Origin: an uncultured Faecalicatena sp.
Lineage (GTDB): Bacteria > Bacillota > Clostridia > Lachnospirales > Lachnospiraceae
Assembly (NCBI GenBank): GCA_948468385.1
Contig: CAOKHZ010000013.1
Coordinates: forward strand, 1 to 64,000
Length of the DNA stretch: 64,000 nucleotides
Reading direction: 5' to 3'
Below the pieces are notes generated by a model, which was not told the DNA's origin, made no database searches, and saw only the letters and a program-made list of their open reading frames with translations. The position numbers and the translations under genes were made by a program. Positions 24,258-32,401 of this stretch are shown piece by piece (the first letter of the stretch is position 1; each line of letters starts with the position of its first letter).

Positions 24258-24520
24258 GTTACTGTTCACGGGGCTGTGCGCCCCGCCGCACGGCCTCCGT
24301 TCGATAAAGTGATGGTATCTTTTTTTCAACCGAGATTGGAAGCGAGGTGTTTGATAAACCGTTCATGCTTGTTAACCAATAGTTAATAAATCTTGTCCTT
24401 TTCTTAATTTTGCCTCTCTTGAAAGGCAGGCCTCCATTGTCTATAATATTTCCATAAGATATCTTATAAAACATTTTCGAAAGGATGCAATTTGCGGCTC
24501 AACCGGCCGTGAATTGTAAT
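24258..24520 (+). repeat. Dispersed inverted-repeat element, copy B
   Basis: The left end GTTACTGTTCACGG (24258-24271) and right end CCGTGAATTGTAAT (24507-24520) match as inverted repeats at 11 of 14 positions. The left 65 bases follow copy A closely (GGGGCTGTGCG, GCCGCACGGCC, GTGATGGT). The middle differs and contains the promoter of the next XRE gene. Confidence 0.65.
24419..24467 (+). promoter_or_regulatory. Promoter and 14-bp palindromic operator of the XRE/TPR gene
   Basis: TTGAAA (24419-24424), a 17-base spacer and TATAAT (24442-24447) are followed by the perfect palindrome ATAAGATATCTTAT (24454-24467) at the expected start of transcription. The palindrome is the likely binding site of the encoded XRE protein. 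The whole promoter lies inside repeat copy B. Confidence 0.75.
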
Positions 24521-24538
24521 CTCGAAAGGAGACAAAAA

Positions 24539-25600
24539 ATGAACATGAAAATAGGTGCCAGGCTTCTGGAGCTTCGAAAAAAGAAGGGGCTGACGCAAGA
24601 CCAGTTGGCGGAACGACTCGGCGTGTCCGCCCCGGCCGTCAGCAAATGGGAAACGGACAATTCGTATCCGGATATCACGCTGCTGTGTCCGCTTGCGAGG
24701 GCATTGGACACGAACGTAGACACGTTGCTTCAATTTGAAGCGACATTGCCGGATGACGAGGCCGTGAAAAAAGTAAACGCGATCGTGGAAACGTCCATGA
24801 AAGAAGGATACGAGACGGGTGAAGAAATGTTGTCCAGGCTCCTGCGTGAATTTCCAAACTCCGTCGCGCTGAAATTTAACGCCGCCGTGGTGTGGGATGT
24901 CTTTCAAGTATACTTCCCCACGGCCGGCAAGGAAGAAAAAGAACGGTGGTGCAATCGAAAGAAAGAACTGCTCACCGAAGTGCGCGCGTCAGGAAACGCC
25001 GCTTACTGGCAGACGGCGACCTTGCAGCTTGCCAACATCGCAATCAAGGAAGAAAACTTGGAACGGGCTGAACGGCTCTTAAAGGAATTGCCGGAGCATA
25101 ACGCGGATTCCACCCTCACCTGGTCTTTGTATTACTTAAAAAAAGAAGAGCCGACAGAGGCCTTGAAGATAACGCAAAAACGCTTATTTTCCCTCGTTCG
25201 GCAGGTACAAGGCTGCCTAACCAACATGATGAACCGGGAAATCATTTCCGATAACGAATTACAACTGGAAATCTGTGAAGCTTACAAGACGTTGGATGTC
25301 TTGTTCGGCCTTGGCGGCATGTACGACGGACTGTTTCTGGAAGTGTATCTGCGCATGAATCGCTTGGAAGAAGCCGCCGACTGCCTTGCGCGGTACGTCG
25401 ACGCGCTCCTTCGCCCGCTCACCCTGCCAAAGCAAAGCTTTTTTACACCGGGACTTGATGTCAAAGAAGCATCGCCGGCATCCAGAAAGGAACTGCGGAA
25501 GTTGTTGTTAAAAGGATTGGAGGAAGAAACGCAATATGAAAAACTGATCAGGTATCCCAAAGGGAAACAAGCGGTGGAGAAATTGAAGGCGAGCCTTTAG
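24539..25600 (+). CDS. XRE-family regulator with helical C-terminal repeat domain
   Basis: A 353-residue regulator. Residues 1-65 form an HTH_3 domain (ARLLELRKKKGLTQDQLAERLGVSAPAVSKWE, then YPDITLLCPLARALDTNVDTLL). The long C-terminal part is helical and resembles TPR-like repeats (TLQLANIAIKEENLERAERLLKELPEH; EVYLRMNRLEEAADCLARYVDALL). This layout is shared with many Clostridia regulators of unknown targets. The ATG follows AAAGGAG by about seven bases. The gene is framed by dispersed repeats: copy B covers its promoter and copy C starts 14 bases after its stop. Confidence 0.85.
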   Translation: MNMKIGARLLELRKKKGLTQDQLAERLGVSAPAVSKWETDNSYPDITLLCPLARALDTNVDTLLQFEATLPDDEAVKKVNAIVETSMKEGYETGEEMLSRLLREFPNSVALKFNAAVVWDVFQVYFPTAGKEEKERWCNRKKELLTEVRASGNAAYWQTATLQLANIAIKEENLERAERLLKELPEHNADSTLTWSLYYLKKEEPTEALKITQKRLFSLVRQVQGCLTNMMNREIISDNELQLEICEAYKTLDVLFGLGGMYDGLFLEVYLRMNRLEEAADCLARYVDALLRPLTLPKQSFFTPGLDVKEASPASRKELRKLLLKGLEEETQYEKLIRYPKGKQAVEKLKASL

Positions 25601-25613
25601 AAGGCTGCTTGAC

Positions 25614-25706
25614 GTAACGGCATTCGGCCATTTAAAATCGCTTACGCGATGGCCGAAATGCCCAATCCGCACCGCCGCTTTATCGGACGGAAGCCGTGTG
25701 CCGAAT
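25614..25706 (-). repeat. Dispersed inverted-repeat element, copy C (reverse orientation)
   Basis: Bases 25614-25641 are the exact reverse complement of 28 bases in copy A, and 25651-25667 match a further 17 bases in inverse orientation. The outer ends are degenerate. It lies between two convergent genes and its hairpins could also serve as a terminator. Confidence 0.75.
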
Positions 25707-25714
25707 GGTACACG

Positions 25715-27292
25715 CTATAACCTGATTTTAAACGTCTTCGGAGCGTAACGATATACCAGCACCAACGAAATGGCGGTATACGCCACGCAGAATACGATGG
25801 TCGCGATTCCAAATTGTATCGTTGGCAGCCTTAAGTATATCATGACATAGCAGACGAGGTAGGTAAGTAGTTGAGCTGCCTTATAAGTGCCGCTTTTTAG
25901 TTCCGTGCTTACCGTATACGGTTGCAGCAAATAATACATGACCAGATAGTGGACGGAGAAAAAGATGCTCATGGCATTGATGGAAATAAATAATACAAGG
26001 TAGTTCAGCGGATTGTCGGTGCCGCCCGTCGCATAAAGAATCAGCGCGAGTCCGAGCCCGATGATGCTTGCCGGCATCAAATTGATGGAAATCATCGTCT
26101 TTAACCGTTCCTTGAAGACGCCCAGCAAGACTTGCGGCGTTCGATAAATACGATACGTCAGCATGGAATGGTCGCAGTTCATGAACATTGCTTGTGTAAT
26201 CGTGGTACCCCGGTTTAGCATATACATGATAAAGACAAAGTAAGGCAAAAAAGTAAGCGTGATATAGTTCAGCGGTTCTTTTGATTCCGGCACAAAGTGG
26301 ACAATCATCAACACAAGGGCCACCACGGCAATAAGGAAAAACGACTGCTTTTCGGCCGACTTCGTCAATAACTTGCGGTGTCTTTTTACGAAGAGTTCAT
26401 GGAAATAGGCGAAACCTTCCTTGTTGCTGGTAAATGAACCGTCATATTCGATCGACTTGGCAATGTTTTTCTTGACAGTCTCCGTGCTGGTGGCCTTTTT
26501 CACCATATAGACGTTATCCGGCGTCAAAAGTTTCTTGTACAGTTTTTTGTAGTCCTTAAACGCCAGGATTTGAGTCAGGCTATAAATGCCAAATAGGAGG
26601 CAAGCCGCGAGCAGGATGGCAAAAATGGTTCGCGTGAGGGTGACGTGAACCACCGGAAGTCCGTATGCAAGTGCCAGCAAAAGGGCGATGAGGGCCCAAC
26701 GCAGTTTGTCCAGAGAGTTTTCGTTGGTGACGATTCCGGTTCTTTTATATTTCCAGATATCGTAAAAGATGGCGCAAATTTTCACCGCGACGACGAAGAA
26801 TGGCATCAGGATGCACAGCCAGAGCGGCACGTCGATGCCAAGCCCGAAAAGAATCGTAAATGGCAGGAAGCCAACGACGACCTTCAGCATGGAATAAGCA
26901 TAGTTGGAAATGGCGTATTTTCCCGCGTCCATGTTCATTAAAATGATAGCGTAGTATTTGTCCTTGGTAGGGTTGAACATGTATGTATTTGAAATGGCGC
27001 CGATCAGGGTCAAAAAGGTAAATATATGTAAAAATGTATCCGCTTGATTCGTGTCATAGAGAGTGGTCATGAGAAACAGCATCAAAAGCACGTAAAGAAA
27101 TTTCCCCAAAAACGTGTTGACAATTTCCCATAAAATGCTGACGATATTGGCAAAAACCTTTAGTCCGCCGCTTTTATATAGGCGGTTCGGCAGGATTTTG
27201 TTTAGCACCGGCAATCCTTTTATGGAGTAAATGATGCTGTTTGCCATATAGGTGTTTTTTAATCGAAAGGAAATGATAAATGATTCTAACAT
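25715..27292 (-). CDS. ABC transporter membrane subunit
   Basis: A 525-residue polytopic membrane protein with about ten to twelve hydrophobic helices, such as FLYVLLMLFLMTTLY, WALIALLLALAYGLPVVHV, FFLIAVVALVLMIVHF, FVFIMYMLNRGTTI and a C-terminal TIVFCVAYTAISLVLVY. It lacks the FtsX pattern and resembles the large integral subunits that pair with single ATPases in Firmicutes bacteriocin- or antibiotic-type exporters. The gene starts one base after the stop of the ATPase gene, so the two are translated together. The substrate is unknown. Confidence 0.8.
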   Translation of the reverse strand: MLESFIISFRLKNTYMANSIIYSIKGLPVLNKILPNRLYKSGGLKVFANIVSILWEIVNTFLGKFLYVLLMLFLMTTLYDTNQADTFLHIFTFLTLIGAISNTYMFNPTKDKYYAIILMNMDAGKYAISNYAYSMLKVVVGFLPFTILFGLGIDVPLWLCILMPFFVVAVKICAIFYDIWKYKRTGIVTNENSLDKLRWALIALLLALAYGLPVVHVTLTRTIFAILLAACLLFGIYSLTQILAFKDYKKLYKKLLTPDNVYMVKKATSTETVKKNIAKSIEYDGSFTSNKEGFAYFHELFVKRHRKLLTKSAEKQSFFLIAVVALVLMIVHFVPESKEPLNYITLTFLPYFVFIMYMLNRGTTITQAMFMNCDHSMLTYRIYRTPQVLLGVFKERLKTMISINLMPASIIGLGLALILYATGGTDNPLNYLVLFISINAMSIFFSVHYLVMYYLLQPYTVSTELKSGTYKAAQLLTYLVCYVMIYLRLPTIQFGIATIVFCVAYTAISLVLVYRYAPKTFKIRL

Positions 27293-27293
27293 A

Positions 27294-27989
27294 TTATGCC
27301 TCCCTCAAGGTGTCAATGATTTTGTCTTTGAATTCCTTGTCATCCAAATCGGACTTTGTAATCTCTTCCAGCACGCCTTTGTTTAAGACGACGATTTCGT
27401 CGCACAAATCAAGGGCCAGTTCCATGATGTGGGTGGAAAAGATGATGATGTGGTCGCTCTTGATGCTTTTGAGCATCTCCTTCATTTCCTCGGCGACTAC
27501 CACGTCGAACGACGTCAAAGGTTCGTCCAGCAACAAAATGTTTGGGTTTGCGATGATGTTGACAAGCATCTGCATCTTGTTTTTCATTCCGTGCGAGTAA
27601 TCTTTCAGCAGTTTATCGCGGTCGCTTGTTTCAATATTCATGAAATCAAAGTATTCGTCAATCGTTTTCGGGGTTTTGACCTGCTTTTTATTGATTTCAA
27701 GGAAAAATTTCAGAAATTCCCTGCCCGTTAAAAATTCTGGAACGTTGGGAATGGACAGCACGTAGCCGATGTCATTCGCTTCCAGCGGCCTCTCCTTTCC
27801 GTCATGGATGTAAAACGTCCCCCCGTCCAACTCCAAATCCTGGTTCAGGCAATTAAACAGCGTCGTCTTTCCCGCCCCGTTTCGGCCTAGCAATCCGTAG
27901 ATTTTCCCCTTTTCAAATCGAAAATTGAGGCCTTTTAAAACCTCCTTCTTTTCAAAGTTCTTTTTCAGGTTTTCAATAATTAGTTCCAT
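27294..27989 (-). CDS. ABC transporter ATP-binding protein
   Basis: A 231-residue ATPase. Walker A is GLLGRNGAGKTTLFNCL, the signature is the variant YSHGMKNKMQM instead of LSGGQ, Walker B is ILLLDEPLTSFDVV and the H-loop is IIFSTHIMELAL. The variant signature is typical of CcmA-like exporter ATPases of Firmicutes. It lies in a minus-strand operon of XRE regulator, ATPase and membrane protein, which suggests an exporter induced when the XRE repressor is relieved. Confidence 0.93.
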   Translation of the reverse strand: MELIIENLKKNFEKKEVLKGLNFRFEKGKIYGLLGRNGAGKTTLFNCLNQDLELDGGTFYIHDGKERPLEANDIGYVLSIPNVPEFLTGREFLKFFLEINKKQVKTPKTIDEYFDFMNIETSDRDKLLKDYSHGMKNKMQMLVNIIANPNILLLDEPLTSFDVVVAEEMKEMLKSIKSDHIIIFSTHIMELALDLCDEIVVLNKGVLEEITKSDLDDKEFKDKIIDTLREA

Positions 27990-28094
27990 GCTTTCAACCT
28001 CCTTAACAGTTGTTTCCGCGTGTTGTTTTGTTTGCTGTTGCTTTGTGTGTCGCTTGTCGTTTTATTTGCCATTGCCTTGCATGTTATCCTTTGC

Positions 28095-28679
28095 CTACCA
28101 TAGCTTGTCAAAAACGAATATTATGACAAGACAAGCGGCGAATCCAAGTACGGCGGCCAGGATTGCAATTAAAATCTGCTGATACACACGCTTCCCAAGT
28201 TCTTGCTGGGATTCGTCATGAGTTAATTGCCGTTTTTCGGTAAACGCAAGAATTTCTTTGTAAGTCCAAATGTTGTTACGTTTCTTGAGCTTTTCCGCAT
28301 AATGGGCGGTTGCGAAAGCCGCGATGACAAGTGATATCCAAATGACAATTCCGAGCGAGTCCGCAAATTTGGCCAGAGGATATGCGCTGACGACCACGAG
28401 AACCAGCTCTAAAAAGTAGATATATCCCAGCAGGTTAAATTTTTTAATTTCGTTTTCATCAATATTCGCTTTCATTTTCTCGACATCGTCTTTCACAAGC
28501 TCGTCCAAAGTTATGTGGAAGACGTTGCCAAGCAGGGTCAAACTTTTGATGTCGGGACAATTTTTGTTGTTTTCCCAGTTGGAGATGGTTTGTCTGGAGA
28601 CAAAAACCTTTGAGGCCAGTTCGTCTTGGGACAAGCCATGCTTTTCTCTGCATTCCTTTATCTTACTTCCAATGTTCAT
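28095..28679 (-). CDS. XRE regulator with C-terminal membrane helices
   Basis: A 194-residue protein. Residues 1-65 hold an HTH_3 domain: IGSKIKECREKHGLSQDELASKVFVSRQTISNWE followed by CPDIKSLTLLGNVFHITLDELV. After a short linker come three hydrophobic segments (IYFLELVLVVVSAYPL, IVIWISLVIAAFATAHYA, IAILAAVLGFAACLVIIFVF). Membrane-tethered XRE proteins of this build usually sit next to ABC exporters and may sense envelope stress. The ATG at 28679 overlaps the stop of a six-codon reading frame (28696-28676) that has the good ribosome-binding site GGGAGG. A GTG start at 28703 is possible but lies directly on that site. Confidence 0.85.
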   Translation of the reverse strand: MNIGSKIKECREKHGLSQDELASKVFVSRQTISNWENNKNCPDIKSLTLLGNVFHITLDELVKDDVEKMKANIDENEIKKFNLLGYIYFLELVLVVVSAYPLAKFADSLGIVIWISLVIAAFATAHYAEKLKKRNNIWTYKEILAFTEKRQLTHDESQQELGKRVYQQILIAILAAVLGFAACLVIIFVFDKLW

Positions 28680-28768
28680 GATTGGCCAATATTCATTGTT
28701 CACCTCCCTGATGTGTATGAGGACATTTTACATGAAACGCCATGCTTTGTCCATCTATTTACCGTCAA

Positions 28769-28823
28769 ATGTCTATGACATGGAATAAAGTGCTTGTATT
28801 TTCATGTCAAAAGTTTTTGACAT
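28769..28823 (-). promoter_or_regulatory. Promoter between two matching operators, XRE-ABC operon
   Basis: Palindromes ATGTC-tat-GACAT (28769-28781) and ATGTCAAAA-GT-TTTTGACAT-like (28804-28823) share the half-site ATGTC. On the minus strand the second contains TTGACA (28810-28805) as -35 box, with TATTCC as a possible -10 box 17 bases on. The first site would then cover the transcription start. This arrangement fits repression by the encoded XRE protein. Confidence 0.65.
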
Positions 28824-28898
28824 CGTGCGTCTGCGCTATCTTTTAAAGGGAAATGAGGAAGGGTCAAATTAATTTTTGAGGAAGGTACCCAAAATTAA

Positions 28899-28927
28899 TT
28901 GTCAAGTGTCCAATTTCGTGATAAGAT
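28899..28927 (+). promoter_or_regulatory. Promoter of the hybrid histidine kinase gene
   Basis: TTGTCA (28899-28904), a 17-base spacer and TAAGAT (28922-28927), about 40 bases before the start codon. Confidence 0.7.
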
Positions 28928-28969
28928 AAGTAGATATACAAGCGTTGAAGTTTATACGGGAGATTGGAT

Positions 28970-31048
28970 ATGAGAGAGACTGCGAAGTATTACGAAGAAT
29001 TACATTTTTATGACAATCATACGGAGATTTCCGACAGCGACCAGAATTTGTTCCTTCAATTGCTTGAGGCGAATGACGCGGTCGGATTGTGCGGGGTGTT
29101 TGAGGAGGAAGGATATCCCATTTATTGTATGTCCAACTTTGCCTTGACAAGCCTTGGCTATTCCTTTGATGAGCTGATGGAAAAGACGGGCGGGTATTTT
29201 ATAAATTTGGTTTACGAGAAGGACAAGGATGCCTTTTTGCAGGAGTATGATGGGGAGATGCCAAAACACCGAGAGTTTCGCGTGATTGGTAAAAAAGGAA
29301 ATTATATGTGGATGAGTTCGCATCGGCAGAGGATGATTTCTGCTGACGGACGCAGGCTTCGGATGGCCTCCATTCGGGTGGTGGATGGCATTAAGAGGCG
29401 TGAGAACCAGCTTTTGGCCGCATTGTCGAAGGAATATAGGAGCATACTCTATCTGGAGGAGGATGGAAAAAAGTATAGGTGGATTAAAAAAGGCGGGGTG
29501 TTAAGTGATTCGCATGAGAGCGGTTCGTATGAGGAAATCTTTCAGGCGTTGGCGCGTTATCGGGAGATTTACGTCCATCCGGACGACACCGCGTTTACGA
29601 ACCTTGTGGAAAAGGTGCGAAACCTCCCTCAAGGAAAGATCAATGACGGGACGAGGTACGTGGCAAATTACAAAATGATGACGGAACGGGAAGGATGCCG
29701 TTGGAACGAGCTGCAGGTGCTTTTTAACGGAAATAGCGAGATGGACACGGGGCATGTCATTATCACGTTCCGCGACGTGGATGACGAGACAAGAAGAAAG
29801 TTGGACGAGAACCAGCTCATGGCCAATTCCCTGCAAAAGGCGAAGGAAATCATCAGTCTGAAAAATGAATTTCTGTCCAGGATGTCCCATGACATGCGTA
29901 CTCCGCTAAACGGCATCATTGGCATGGTCGAGATGGCAAATGGCAATCTGGAAAACGCTTTCAAGGTGAGGGAATGTCATGATAAGATTATGCTGTCTTG
30001 CAGAAATCTGGTTGAATTAATCAATGACATTTTGGACATGCAGAGCCTGACTTCGGGCACGGTGGAATTCACCGAGGAGAATTTTAGCCTCGTGGACATG
30101 ATACAAGACGGATTTTTGGACATTCGAAAGCAGGCGCGGGAATCCGGTGTTTCTTACGAGGTGGAGTTGGAGGAGTTCGTACACCCGTACGTGCGGGGGA
30201 GCGAGAAATATATCAGGGAGATTTTTGCCACCGTCCTATCCAACGCGGTTCGTTATAACAAGGATGGCGGGAGCGTGCGCGTCATGGGACGGGAGCTTTC
30301 GAACGGCCGCGCGGTCAGCATTTATGAATTTGTGATTGAGGATACCGGTTTTGGCATGAGCGAGGAGTTCGTAAAGAGGATTTTTGAACCGTTTGAGCAG
30401 GAGCATAATGGCGCGCGGACCGAGTATCAGGGCAGCGGCCTTGGCATGTCGATCGCGAAGAGGATTGTCGAGGTGCTGGGCGGTGACATTTCGATTGAGA
30501 GCAGGTTGGGCGAAGGGACGAAAGTTTTTTTGACGCTTCCGCTAAAAACCGTGAAGGACATGGGGGCTGAAAGCCTGAATGGCGCGAAGCGGCTGCTTGC
30601 GCAGGAGGCGGCGGACAGAAGGTATCCGAACGGGCAAGTAGCCGCACACCGGGAAAGCCTGGCCGGCAAAAAGGTGTTGCTCGCGGAAGACAATGAAATC
30701 AACATGGAAATTGCGAAATATATTTTGGAGGATGCGGGCATCATCGTGTCATGTGCGAAGAATGGGCAGGCCGCGGTGAAAGGTTTTGAGGATTCCGCGG
30801 AGGGCGAGATTGATTTTATATTGATGGACATTTTGATGCCGGTCATGGATGGAATCGAGGCCGCGAAGACGATTCGAGGCCTGGGTAGGGAAGACGCGAA
30901 GACGGTGCCGATCATTGCCTTGTCGGCCAACGCGCTGGATGCGGACGTGAAGAAGACCCGGATGGCTGGGATGAACGAGCATTTGACGAAGCCGGTGGAG
31001 AAGGACGTGTTAATTGGCACGTTGGCAGAGTATTTGTTAAGAGAGTGA
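28970..31048 (+). CDS. Soluble PAS-type hybrid histidine kinase with receiver domain
   Basis: A 692-residue kinase without membrane helices. Residues 25-140 are PAS-like (ILYCMSNFALTSLGYS-type sequence, here PIYCMSNFALTSLGYSFDELM, with KHREFRVIGKKGNYMWM). A second sensory region follows (150-275). The H-box RMSHDMRTPLNGIIGM carries H307. The ATPase domain has the N-box TVLSNAVRYNKDGG, IEDTGFGMS and GSGLGMSIAKRIVEVLGG. The C-terminal receiver has LLAEDNEINMEIA, phospho-acceptor D620 in FILMDILMPVMDG, and Lys in EHLTKPV. There is no Hpt domain or output regulator nearby, so phosphotransfer must go elsewhere. The ATG at 28970 has GGGAG seven bases upstream. Confidence 0.9.
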   Translation: MRETAKYYEELHFYDNHTEISDSDQNLFLQLLEANDAVGLCGVFEEEGYPIYCMSNFALTSLGYSFDELMEKTGGYFINLVYEKDKDAFLQEYDGEMPKHREFRVIGKKGNYMWMSSHRQRMISADGRRLRMASIRVVDGIKRRENQLLAALSKEYRSILYLEEDGKKYRWIKKGGVLSDSHESGSYEEIFQALARYREIYVHPDDTAFTNLVEKVRNLPQGKINDGTRYVANYKMMTEREGCRWNELQVLFNGNSEMDTGHVIITFRDVDDETRRKLDENQLMANSLQKAKEIISLKNEFLSRMSHDMRTPLNGIIGMVEMANGNLENAFKVRECHDKIMLSCRNLVELINDILDMQSLTSGTVEFTEENFSLVDMIQDGFLDIRKQARESGVSYEVELEEFVHPYVRGSEKYIREIFATVLSNAVRYNKDGGSVRVMGRELSNGRAVSIYEFVIEDTGFGMSEEFVKRIFEPFEQEHNGARTEYQGSGLGMSIAKRIVEVLGGDISIESRLGEGTKVFLTLPLKTVKDMGAESLNGAKRLLAQEAADRRYPNGQVAAHRESLAGKKVLLAEDNEINMEIAKYILEDAGIIVSCAKNGQAAVKGFEDSAEGEIDFILMDILMPVMDGIEAAKTIRGLGREDAKTVPIIALSANALDADVKKTRMAGMNEHLTKPVEKDVLIGTLAEYLLRE

Positions 31049-31123
31049 GAAAGCGAAGGGAGCGTACTTTATCGCTTGTGGCTGAGCGGCAAGCGTCCCT
31101 CATGTTTTCAGGAGTGTCATGGA

Positions 31124-32401
31124 ATGAACGTATATAATTTCATAGATTTGTTCGCGGGTTGCGGCGGGTTGAGCGAGGGGTTTTACCGTCAAGGGTTTCA
31201 TGCGCTCGCCCATGTCGAGATTGACCCGACCGCTTGTCGGACGTTAAGGACGAGGATGAAGCATTACGGATATGGAGACGCGGACGCGGCGGTACTTGAG
31301 ATGGACATCACGCGTGACGACGTCATTGAAAAAATAGAGGAAGCGGTGCGGGGGCGCGAGGTGGATCTGATCATAGGAGGTCCCCCTTGTCAGGCCTATT
31401 CCAGCCTCGGCAGGGCGAAGGACGACAATGGCATGCAGGATGATCCGAGAAATTATTTGTTTGAGAGTTATGTCAAGGTATTGAATCATTATAGGCCGAA
31501 GTTTTTTGTCTTTGAAAATGTCACGGGCATGCTGAACGCGCGGGTGAACGGGAAGCATATTGTCAATCGAATCGTGGCGGCATTGGGGGAAAACTACAAG
31601 GTGAAGTTCGATCCGAAAATGATGGTGCTTAATTCCGTCAATTATGGGGTGCCGCAGATTCGCAAGAGGGTCATCATCATGGGCGTGCGAAGGGACGTTG
31701 GCTTGGAACCCGAGGAATTGTACGCGGGCATCCTAAAGACGCATTATGGCCCGGAAGAGGAGTCGGCTTGTGAGAATGGAGCTGACGGAGTTTGTAGTTT
31801 GGACGGTTCACACGAGGGCGAAGAAAAGCTGAAGAGGTTTGTCACGGTGCAAGACGCGATTGGAGAATTGCCCGCGCTGCGTCCGGGACAAGGCGAGGCG
31901 ATTGTCACGTTTGAGTCAAAGAGGGATAATGAATTTTTGAAAAGAATCAGGAAGGAAGAGGACAAGGTACTAAGAGATCATGTTGCCCGCAACCATAACG
32001 AGCGTGACGTGGAGCGGTATACGGCCATGAGCGCGAATCACTGGACGTTTCAGGAACTTTTGGAGAGGAGGCCGGACCTTCGGCATGTAAAGCAGCGGGT
32101 GTTTGGAAACAGTTACGTGGTGCAGTGGTGGGATTTGCCATCCAAGACCATTATCGCGCATTTATATAAGGACGGGAACCAGTTTATACATCCGGACAGC
32201 TCGCAGGGGAGAACCTTCACGGTGAGGGAGGCCGCCAGGCTTCAATCGTTTCCGGATGATTTTATATTTGAGGGGCCGCGGACGGAGCAGTTCAAGCAGG
32301 TCGGTAACGCGGTGCCGCCGTTGTTCGCGGAGGCCATTGCCAAATGCTTGAAGGAAAAGCTGGATTCCCTGGAAATGACGGAGGAGGAAAATGATTTTTA
32401 A
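31124..32401 (+). CDS. DNA (cytosine-5)-methyltransferase, first of a pair
   Basis: A 425-residue C5 methyltransferase that protects host DNA from the restriction proteins encoded downstream. Motif I is FIDLFAGCGGLSEGF, motif IV GGPPCQAYSS carries the catalytic C89, motif VI is FVFENVTGM, motif VIII is QIRKRVIIMGV, and motifs IX and X are TVREAARLQSFPDD and QVGNAVPP. The target-recognition region lies between VIII and IX (about 190-340). The ATG at 31124 has GGAG nine bases upstream. It overlaps the second methyltransferase gene by 11 bases. Two different C5 methyltransferases in tandem are typical of systems with asymmetric sites (LlaJI) or of BsuMI. Confidence 0.95.
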   Translation: MNVYNFIDLFAGCGGLSEGFYRQGFHALAHVEIDPTACRTLRTRMKHYGYGDADAAVLEMDITRDDVIEKIEEAVRGREVDLIIGGPPCQAYSSLGRAKDDNGMQDDPRNYLFESYVKVLNHYRPKFFVFENVTGMLNARVNGKHIVNRIVAALGENYKVKFDPKMMVLNSVNYGVPQIRKRVIIMGVRRDVGLEPEELYAGILKTHYGPEEESACENGADGVCSLDGSHEGEEKLKRFVTVQDAIGELPALRPGQGEAIVTFESKRDNEFLKRIRKEEDKVLRDHVARNHNERDVERYTAMSANHWTFQELLERRPDLRHVKQRVFGNSYVVQWWDLPSKTIIAHLYKDGNQFIHPDSSQGRTFTVREAARLQSFPDDFIFEGPRTEQFKQVGNAVPPLFAEAIAKCLKEKLDSLEMTEEENDF

